Both the position numbers and the translations under genes were made by a program. The notes beneath the pieces were generated by a model. The model did no database searches. It saw only the letters and a list, made by a program, of their open reading frames with translations, and had not been told where the DNA came from. Shown here in pieces: positions 5,452 through 10,457 of a DNA stretch of 10,457 bases; the first letter of the stretch is position 1, and every line of letters begins with the position of its first letter. The DNA comes from Candidatus Zipacnadia bacterium (GTDB taxonomy: Bacteria; Armatimonadota; Zipacnadia; Zipacnadales; Zipacnadaceae): positions 1 through 10,457 of the forward strand of contig JALGTS010000014.1 in assembly GCA_029821255.1 (NCBI GenBank), written 5' to 3'.

Positions 5452-6711
5452 TTGGAAGCGGAGTTAGGCCTAATAGTCCTTCTCCTAGGCATCTCGGCGT
5501 TCTTCTCCGGCAGTGAAGTTGCCTTCCTGGCAGTCTCGGACACGCGCCTGCACTACCTAACCAAGCAAGGGTCGCGGTTAGCCCAGGTGTTGGCGTTCCT
5601 GCGCCGGTATCGTGTCTGGGTGTTGTCGACCGTTCTGATCGCTATTACTGCATCTAACTACTCAGCCGAGCGATTGGCTACGCATGTGGCCACGAAAAGC
5701 ATTGGTTCGGTCTGGGGTCCCCTAATAGCCTACATTACGATTACTACTATAGTCATCATCTTCTGCGAGATTACTCCTATCCAGTACGCCGCCCGCCACC
5801 GCGAGGCAGTGGGCCTGCGAGCTTCGATTCCTATGGCCGTACTGGCCATAGCGCTGGCACCTATAGTTTTCATACTGACAGGACTGACCCGCGGCTTGCT
5901 ATTTCTATCCGGAGCACGACGCGACACAATCACACCCCCGGTTACCGAAGAGCAGCTCAAGACAATGATTGAACAAGGCCAGCGTGAAGGGACAGTACCA
6001 AGCCCGCAGCAGCGAATGCTCTATGGAGCACTGGACTTCGGCGACCAGACAGTCGCCCAAGTTATGACGCCAAGGCCCGATATTGTGTGGGTTGAGCAGG
6101 ACGAGACCCTGCAACGAGCGCTGGATATTGCCACCAGCACAGGTTTTTCTCGCCTACCAGTCTGCAAAAAAGACCCCGACAATGTAGTGGGAATTATTTA
6201 TATCAAGGATATCTTACCCTATCTGCGGACAGGAGAGATGGATAAGCCCGTGCGGCGGGTGGCACGCGCCTCGTTTTTTGTACCAGAAAGTCTACCAGCT
6301 AACGTTCTGCTTCAACAATTGCAGAGCAGGCGCGGAAGCATCGCGGTGGTCAAAGATGAATTTGGCGGCACCGCCGGAGTCGTGACTGTTGAGGACCTAT
6401 TGGAAGAGATAGTTGGCGAGATTACCGATGAGTATGACGTTGAGGAGCCGGAGATTGAGCGGGTATCTGAGGATGAACTATTCTGTGACGCACGCATATC
6501 CCTGCACTTGCTAGCCAATTATGTCCGAGAAGATCTGCCGGAGAGTGATTACGACAGTCTGGGAGGCTTTATCATAGATTTGATCGGGCATATACCATCA
6601 ACCGGCGAGCAGGTATCCTGGGGCAAGTTGACTTTTTGCATAGAGCAAGCAGCGGCTAATCGCATCGAGAAAGTACGCATCGTCCAGAATAGACCGCAGA
6701 CGAGCGAATGA
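5452..6711 (+). CDS. CNNM/CorC-family membrane protein with CBS pair (first paralogue)
   Basis: This 419-residue inner-membrane protein belongs to the CNNM/CorC ('hemolysin') family, whose members export Mg2+ or other divalent cations. The N-terminal CNNM domain (DUF21, about 1-155) has hydrophobic stretches near 5-28, 55-75, 85-110 and 125-153. The first contains 'FFSGSEVAFLAVS', matching the family's FxxSExA signature. A CBS pair follows at about 201-325 ('VAQVMTPRPDIVWV', then 'DEFGGTAGVVTVEDLLEEI'), and a CorC_HlyC domain at about 335-412. The usual membrane-edge motif 'GExxPK' reads 'CEITPIQ', so the Lys is missing. The TTG start at 5452 is the first start after an in-frame stop at 5425, with GGGTGG 9 bases upstream. 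It is followed by a paralogue 70 bases downstream. Transport activity is inferred from the family. Confidence 0.88.
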   Translation: MEAELGLIVLLLGISAFFSGSEVAFLAVSDTRLHYLTKQGSRLAQVLAFLRRYRVWVLSTVLIAITASNYSAERLATHVATKSIGSVWGPLIAYITITTIVIIFCEITPIQYAARHREAVGLRASIPMAVLAIALAPIVFILTGLTRGLLFLSGARRDTITPPVTEEQLKTMIEQGQREGTVPSPQQRMLYGALDFGDQTVAQVMTPRPDIVWVEQDETLQRALDIATSTGFSRLPVCKKDPDNVVGIIYIKDILPYLRTGEMDKPVRRVARASFFVPESLPANVLLQQLQSRRGSIAVVKDEFGGTAGVVTVEDLLEEIVGEITDEYDVEEPEIERVSEDELFCDARISLHLLANYVREDLPESDYDSLGGFIIDLIGHIPSTGEQVSWGKLTFCIEQAAANRIEKVRIVQNRPQTSE

Positions 6712-6781
6712 GAACGAAGCCCACATTCAGTAACAGAGACGGGCTGGCGGTTGTTCCACTGCCAGGAGGCCGGGTACAGCT

Positions 6782-8026
6782 TTGGATATTCCTCTGACCA
6801 CAATAGGCCTGTTAGCCATTGGGGTATTGCTGGCGGGAATATTCTTTGTCTCGCTGGCCGAGTCAGCCTTGGTTGCAGTAAACCCGGTAGCACTACGTCG
6901 CCGGGCTGAGCGGGGAGAAAAAAGTGCCCAGATCATCACCGACCTCCATAAAAGCGGCGACTACTTATCAGCACTAATCATTGCCATGAACGCGGGGATC
7001 ATCCTGATTTCGACAATAATGACCCTGCTGACTGAACATGAGTTGCTTCACATTGCAATGATCGCGACTATCATAGTGTTGGGGGAACTGACCCCCAAAA
7101 CTTACGGCTCCTTGCGTGCTGAGCCAGTGGCCCTGCGGGTGGCTCGGAATGTACAGCGGTTGACTCACCTGCTGCATCCGATTACTCGCCTGCTGACGGC
7201 TATCAGTCGTACGGTTTTTCCGGCGGCAGGAGGCGCCGTGGAGTATCGTGGACAACAGATGACTCCTGAGCAGATCCGGGCGGCGGCTGAGCTGGGGCTG
7301 AAAAATGGACAGGTTACCCCCGAGGAGACTGAAATACTTGACAGCGTCCTTGAATTGACGCGAACCACCGCCCGCGAGGTGATGGTTCCGCGTGTAGATA
7401 TAGTGGCTTTGCCGGTGACTGCATCAATAGATGAGGTAATTGATACTGCCCTGAGCAGCGGCTATTCCCGTATACCCGTCTACGATGGGGATATTGACCA
7501 CATAGTAGGTGCATTTTATGTGCACGATCTGCTGGCTACTCCTCCTGAGCAATGGGATGATCTGAAGCTATCTGATATTCTTCGCGAGCCGCTGCTGGCG
7601 CCCGAAAGTAAGCCAGTAGATGAATTGCTGTGGATGATGCGTGAGCGCTCCACTCACCTGGCAGTGCTGATTGACGAGTTTGGTAGCACTGCTGGCTTGG
7701 CTACTATTGAGGATATTTTGGAAGAACTGGTTGGTGAGATTGAAGACGAACACGACTTGCCTGAGCAGGAGATTGAACTGCTCAGCCCCACCGAGGCGGT
7801 GGTAGATGGCAAGACCCGTATTGAAGATATCAATGAGATCTTGGGCACAGACCTCCCCGAAGACGAGTATGAGACGGTCGCCGGTCTGGTCAGTGCCGTC
7901 GCCGGGCACATTCCTGAACCGGGTGACACGGTCAAGTATGGTGATACCAAGTTCACTGTGCAGGAAGGTGATGAACAACAGATCGAGCGTCTGTGGGTGA
8001 TTGTTCAATCTGAAGATGACGAATAG
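6782..8026 (+). CDS. CNNM/CorC-family membrane protein with CBS pair (second paralogue)
   Basis: This 414-residue protein has the same architecture as its upstream neighbour. The CNNM domain (about 1-150) has hydrophobic segments near 5-34, 61-82, 88-103 and 125-145. A CBS pair spans about 196-318, and a CorC_HlyC domain about 328-410. It keeps the canonical 'LGELTPKTYG' (100-109) that the first paralogue has lost. The first membrane segment reads 'SLAESALVAVN', a form of the family's SxxExA motif. 'AREVMVPRVDIVAL' opens the CBS region and 'DEFGSTAGLATIEDILEEL' (298-316) closes it. The TTG start at 6782 has AGGAGG 12 bases upstream, a rather long spacer. Tandem CNNM genes are common in bacteria, and the pair may form hetero-dimers, since CNNM proteins dimerise through their CBS domains. 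The exported ion cannot be told from sequence. Confidence 0.88.
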   Translation: MDIPLTTIGLLAIGVLLAGIFFVSLAESALVAVNPVALRRRAERGEKSAQIITDLHKSGDYLSALIIAMNAGIILISTIMTLLTEHELLHIAMIATIIVLGELTPKTYGSLRAEPVALRVARNVQRLTHLLHPITRLLTAISRTVFPAAGGAVEYRGQQMTPEQIRAAAELGLKNGQVTPEETEILDSVLELTRTTAREVMVPRVDIVALPVTASIDEVIDTALSSGYSRIPVYDGDIDHIVGAFYVHDLLATPPEQWDDLKLSDILREPLLAPESKPVDELLWMMRERSTHLAVLIDEFGSTAGLATIEDILEELVGEIEDEHDLPEQEIELLSPTEAVVDGKTRIEDINEILGTDLPEDEYETVAGLVSAVAGHIPEPGDTVKYGDTKFTVQEGDEQQIERLWVIVQSEDDE

Positions 8027-8061
8027 TCCGCCCCCTGATGAGAACCCCGGATAATCCCCCA

Positions 8062-8094
8062 GCCGCTTGCAGCGCGCCAACAGCAGCATGCGGC
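8062..8094. repeat. Imperfect hairpin between the convergent CNNM and pheA genes
   Basis: GCCGCTTGC (8062-8070) and GCATGCGGC (8086-8094) pair at 8 of 9 positions around a 15-base loop. It lies in the 116-base gap between two convergent stop codons, where a bidirectional transcription end would be expected. There is no T-run. The remainder of the gap shows nothing recognisable. Confidence 0.3.
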
Positions 8095-8142
8095 ATCGGC
8101 CAATCTGTAGCAGGAAGACAACTGCAGGTGGTAAAGCATACT

Positions 8143-9204
8143 CTATTCTGCCGCCGGATATGAGCCCAGGACCTGCAGTAGAGGGCAGCGGTCGGTCAAT
8201 GCATCCAGTGCCTGCTGAATGCGAGGCTGATTCTGATGACCCTCGAAGTCCACAAAGAAGACGTACTCCCACAGCCGCCCGCGGGCCGGACGCGACTGAA
8301 TGAAAGTCATATTTATGTCATAAGTCGCCAGCGGCTCCAGCGCAGCATATAGCGCTCCAGCCCGATGGGCTGTGGTGAACAAAATTGAGGTCTTATCCCG
8401 CCCGGTTGGTTCGGCGGCATGGCTCCCAATGACAAAGAAGCGGGTGCGATTGGCTGGTTCATCTTCAACATTCTCAGCCAAAATCTTCAATTCGCAGCTT
8501 TGGGCAGCAAGCTGCGTGGTAATAGCTCCGCCCCGTGGGTCCTCTGACGCTCGCTGTGCTGCAATTGCAGTGCTGGCGACATTCTCAACTCGAACTTCCG
8601 CAAGGTTCTCCGACAGCCACTTACGACTTTGGGCCAACGGCTGAGGATGACTGTATAGCGTAGTGATTTCCTCCAAACAACAGTTAGCCGCCACACATAG
8701 GTGCACCGGCACATACAATTCTGCGCTAATTAGCAGGTGGCTATCCAGGAAGCAATCCAGAGTCTCAGCGACAACGCCACCGGTAGAATTCTCGATAGGA
8801 ACTACACCGTAGTCAGCTTGCTCACGCTGGACAGCGCCGAAGACTTCGGTTATGCTACCAGATGATATCAACTGGGTACTGCTCCCAAACTGCTGAAGAG
8901 CCGCCATATGGGTAAAAGTATATTGGGGACCCAGGTAGGCCACCTTCAGTGGCTGTTGAATACTACGGCAGGCTGCCAGTATTTCCCGAAAGATGCTTGC
9001 TAATGCTACATTGGGGAGCGCACTGGTATCGTACTGCGCCAGTTGACGCAGAATCTGCGCCTCACGAGCAGCGTCGTAGACAGCAGTGTTACTGCCTTGC
9101 TTGTGGTTCCCTATCTGCACAGCCAAGCTTGCTCGTTGATCAAGTAGTTGTATAATCTGTTCATCTATCCGGTCAATCTGTTGGCGCAACTCGTCCAGAC
9201 TCAT
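8143..9204 (-). CDS. pheA: Bifunctional chorismate mutase / prephenate dehydratase (P-protein)
   Basis: This 353-residue cytoplasmic enzyme carries two consecutive steps of phenylalanine synthesis: chorismate to prephenate, then prephenate to phenylpyruvate. The AroQ-type mutase domain (1-83) shows the active-site pattern R8, R24, K35 and 'YDAARE' (43-48), ending with Gln83. The dehydratase domain (87-262) begins 'VAYLGPQYTFTHMAA', includes 'GVVPIENSTGGVV' (133-145) and ends with the catalytic 'NRTRF' (252-256). The C-terminal ACT domain (about 271-349) binds phenylalanine for feedback control; its usual GALV and ESRP motifs read 'GALY' (283-286) and 'QSRP' (303-306). The ATG at 9204 is chosen because GGAGG lies 8 bases upstream; the GTG at 9219 overlaps that site. 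It stands alone, divergent from accD, with no other aromatic pathway gene in the window. Confidence 0.95.
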   Translation of the reverse strand: MSLDELRQQIDRIDEQIIQLLDQRASLAVQIGNHKQGSNTAVYDAAREAQILRQLAQYDTSALPNVALASIFREILAACRSIQQPLKVAYLGPQYTFTHMAALQQFGSSTQLISSGSITEVFGAVQREQADYGVVPIENSTGGVVAETLDCFLDSHLLISAELYVPVHLCVAANCCLEEITTLYSHPQPLAQSRKWLSENLAEVRVENVASTAIAAQRASEDPRGGAITTQLAAQSCELKILAENVEDEPANRTRFFVIGSHAAEPTGRDKTSILFTTAHRAGALYAALEPLATYDINMTFIQSRPARGRLWEYVFFVDFEGHQNQPRIQQALDALTDRCPLLQVLGSYPAAE

Positions 9205-9212
9205 CAGCGTGG

Positions 9213-9217
9213 CCTCC
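9213..9217 (-). promoter_or_regulatory. Shine-Dalgarno site deciding the pheA start
   Basis: GGAGG on the - strand lies 8 bases before the ATG at 9204. Starting at the GTG of 9219 would place this site inside the coding region. Confidence 0.75.
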
Positions 9218-9219
9218 AC

Positions 9220-9395
9220 TACAACACGGTGACTGGATGCTCACCATTAGTTATATTAGCACAGGCATATTATACTACGCAACATAATTAGTAGGTGACG
9301 AAGGAGAAAGTAGACGGCATAGAGAAACTTTAACAGCAGAAGGCTGTCCGAGAAGATACTCACAGGCAACTAATCCAGAACAGTAGCAGGTTAAA
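9220..9395. promoter_or_regulatory. Divergent pheA-accD intergenic region with possible promoters
   Basis: On the - strand a perfect TATAAT (9274-9269) is positioned to serve pheA, with transcription starting near 9262, but the -35 region is poor. On the + strand I see no consensus promoter for accD; a GATACT (9355-9360) is a weak -10 candidate. A small inverted repeat, ACAGC (9333-9337) and GCTGT (9343-9347), lies upstream of accD and has no clear role. No T-box or other recognisable leader RNA precedes pheA. Confidence 0.35.
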
Positions 9396-10262
9396 ATGGC
9401 GTCGGTAAACAATAACATTCCGCCGGATCTGTGGGAAGAATGCTCGTCTTGCGGTCAGTTGTTGTATGCCAAGCAACTGGCCAATGAACAGTGGGTTTGC
9501 TCACGCTGCGGATATCACCTGCGGTTGAACGTCTGGCAGCGACTTCAGATCAGCTCCGACCCCGGGAGTTTCCAGCCGTGGGACGACGATCTACCACTGG
9601 TTGATCCGCTGAACTTTCCAGATTATCAGTCCAAGATCGAGCGCGCGCGCAAGCACACGCAGATGAACGAGGCAGTGCTGACGGGACGAGCCACGCTTAA
9701 CAACATTCCCTTAGGCATCGGGATTATGGATCTGAGCTTCATAGGCGGGAGCATGGGATGGGTGGTGGGCGAGCGTATTACGCGGCTGATGGAGCGGTGT
9801 GCCGATCAGCAGTTGCCTGTAGTGATATTCTGTGCTAGTGGTGGGGCACGAATGCAGGAGAGCCTGATCTCGCTGATGCAAATGCCCAAAACCGCAGCGG
9901 CTGCCGGCAGACTACGCGCTGCAGGCGTGCCCTATATTTCGGTCATTACCCATCCCACCTATGGCGGAGTCACCGCCAGCTATGCCTTCTTAGGAGACAT
10001 CATCATCGCCGAACCACAGGCAGCGGTGGGCTTCGCCGGGCCGCGAGTGGTGGAAGTAACCGGCCTGGAGATACGGCCGGATGTGCAAAGTGCAGAATTC
10101 CAGTATGAGCATGGCATGATTGACCTGATAGTCAATCGCCGGGATATGCGCAGAACCATATATACCCTTCTATGCTGGTTTCAGGGAGTACGTCCACCAA
10201 CTACAGACGAGCAGGACAGCAAGCCAGCGACGGTAGGGGAGTTTGACGAAAATGACGAGTGA
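9396..10262 (+). CDS. accD: Acetyl-CoA carboxylase carboxyltransferase subunit beta
   Basis: This 288-residue cytoplasmic protein, together with AccA, transfers CO2 from carboxybiotin to acetyl-CoA, making malonyl-CoA for fatty acid synthesis. The N-terminal zinc ribbon is C16-X2-C19-X15-C35-X2-C38. The crotonase-like core has 'GIMDLSFIGGSMG' (109-121), 'ASGGARMQES' (147-156), 'GGVTASYAFLGDIIIAEP' (190-207) and 'GFAGPRVVE' (212-220), followed by 'EHGMIDLIV' (238-246). Length is normal for the subunit. Some positions depart from the usual form: 'SMGW' for SMGS, 'FCASGG' for FSASGG, and 'EVTGLEIRPDVQ' where EQTIREKLPEGFQ-like sequence is common. The ATG at 9396 has a weak CAGG 5 bases upstream. 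The 3' end overlaps accA by 11 bases in another frame, so the pair is very likely cotranscribed and made in balanced amounts. Confidence 0.94.
   Translation: MASVNNNIPPDLWEECSSCGQLLYAKQLANEQWVCSRCGYHLRLNVWQRLQISSDPGSFQPWDDDLPLVDPLNFPDYQSKIERARKHTQMNEAVLTGRATLNNIPLGIGIMDLSFIGGSMGWVVGERITRLMERCADQQLPVVIFCASGGARMQESLISLMQMPKTAAAAGRLRAAGVPYISVITHPTYGGVTASYAFLGDIIIAEPQAAVGFAGPRVVEVTGLEIRPDVQSAEFQYEHGMIDLIVNRRDMRRTIYTLLCWFQGVRPPTTDEQDSKPATVGEFDENDE
10235..10241 (+). promoter_or_regulatory. Shine-Dalgarno site of accA inside accD
   Basis: AGGGGAG lies within the last codons of accD, 10 bases before the ATG at 10252. It supports a start overlapping accD over the later in-frame ATG at 10270. Confidence 0.6.
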
Positions 10263-10457
10263 ACAAAAAATGCTCCCGACGGATAGAGCGCAAACGGCCA
10301 AGAGCGCCTGGCAGAGAGTTGAACTGGCCCGCCACCCGGATCGTCCTTACACGCTGGACTATATCGAGCGAAGCATTGATCATTTCGTGGAGCTACATGG
10401 AGACCGCCGCTACGGGGATGACCCCGCTATCGTTGCTGGGCTAGGCTTCCTCCAGAC
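10252..10457 (+). CDS. accA: Acetyl-CoA carboxylase carboxyltransferase subunit alpha, 3'-truncated by window edge
   Basis: The first 68 codons of the AccA subunit are present, and the frame stays open to the end of the window. After a variable lead of about 20 residues it reads 'AWQRVELARHPDRPYTLDYI', then 'HFVELHGDRRYGDDPAIVAG'. These match the highly conserved AccA opening (xxARHPxRPYTLDYI...FxELHGDRxxxDDxAIVxG). AccA and AccD together form the carboxyltransferase that loads acetyl-CoA. The ATG at 10252 overlaps the accD stop (10260-10262), which is typical of translational coupling. The catalytic core lies beyond the window and cannot be checked. Confidence 0.93.
   Translation, partial: MTSEQKMLPTDRAQTAKSAWQRVELARHPDRPYTLDYIERSIDHFVELHGDRRYGDDPAIVAGLGFLQ

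Noticed and set aside
7568..8272. Long open frame of 234 codons on the - strand, antisense to the second CNNM gene and running into the pheA end
   Set aside because: It overlaps two well-supported genes, its translation has no recognisable domain, and its second half is simply the complement of the CBS/CorC coding sequence.
1..10457. CRISPR arrays, insertion sequences, tRNA or rRNA genes, toxin-antitoxin or phage defence genes
   Set aside because: No regularly spaced repeats, transposase motifs, RNA gene signatures or defence-type domains were seen on either strand; nearly all of the window is explained by housekeeping genes.

Overview
The window looks like ordinary chromosomal DNA of a bacterium, most likely a member of Armatimonadota. 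The best clue is the prepilin at 3168-3851. Its N-terminus runs straight into an 'FPVFARAREKA' segment and it carries an H-X9-DG motif, a combination I associate with the large prepilin families of Armatimonadota and, less closely, Planctomycetes. Base composition appears moderately GC-rich and uniform. I see no mobile element, CRISPR array, tRNA or rRNA gene. Genes sit on both strands in short blocks separated by small intergenic regions with readable sigma70-type promoters.

Layout. (1) On the + strand, 1-371 is the C-terminal part of an RsmC-like methyltransferase, followed 19 bases later by a small nitroreductase (391-906). A perfect 15-bp hairpin (937-969) separates this pair from a convergent dihydrolipoamide dehydrogenase (991-2406, - strand). 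(2) Also on the - strand, a promoter at 3900-3928 drives a type IV prepilin-like protein (3168-3851) and then a membrane-anchored FmdE-family protein (2607-3143). Their run may end at a weak terminator at 2444-2464, just upstream of the dehydrogenase gene. (3) Divergent from the prepilin, with its own consensus promoter (4048-4076), is a PilT-type retraction ATPase (4126-5343). (4) A further promoter (5382-5410) precedes two tandem CNNM/CorC membrane proteins with CBS domains (5452-6711 and 6782-8026). (5) Convergent to these is a fused chorismate mutase/prephenate dehydratase, pheA (8143-9204, - strand). (6) Divergent from pheA are accD (9396-10262) and the first 68 codons of accA (10252 to the window end), overlapping by 11 bases.

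Functional themes are central metabolism (lipoamide oxidation, phenylalanine synthesis, malonyl-CoA synthesis), type IV pilus or pseudopilus function (prepilin plus PilT), and divalent cation handling (CNNM pair). I do not see a convincing undescribed system. The points most worth a second look are the perfect palindrome at 937-969, the anchored FmdE-like protein lacking two usual family cysteines, the divergent first CNNM paralogue, and several substitutions in conserved motifs (PilT, PheA, AccD).
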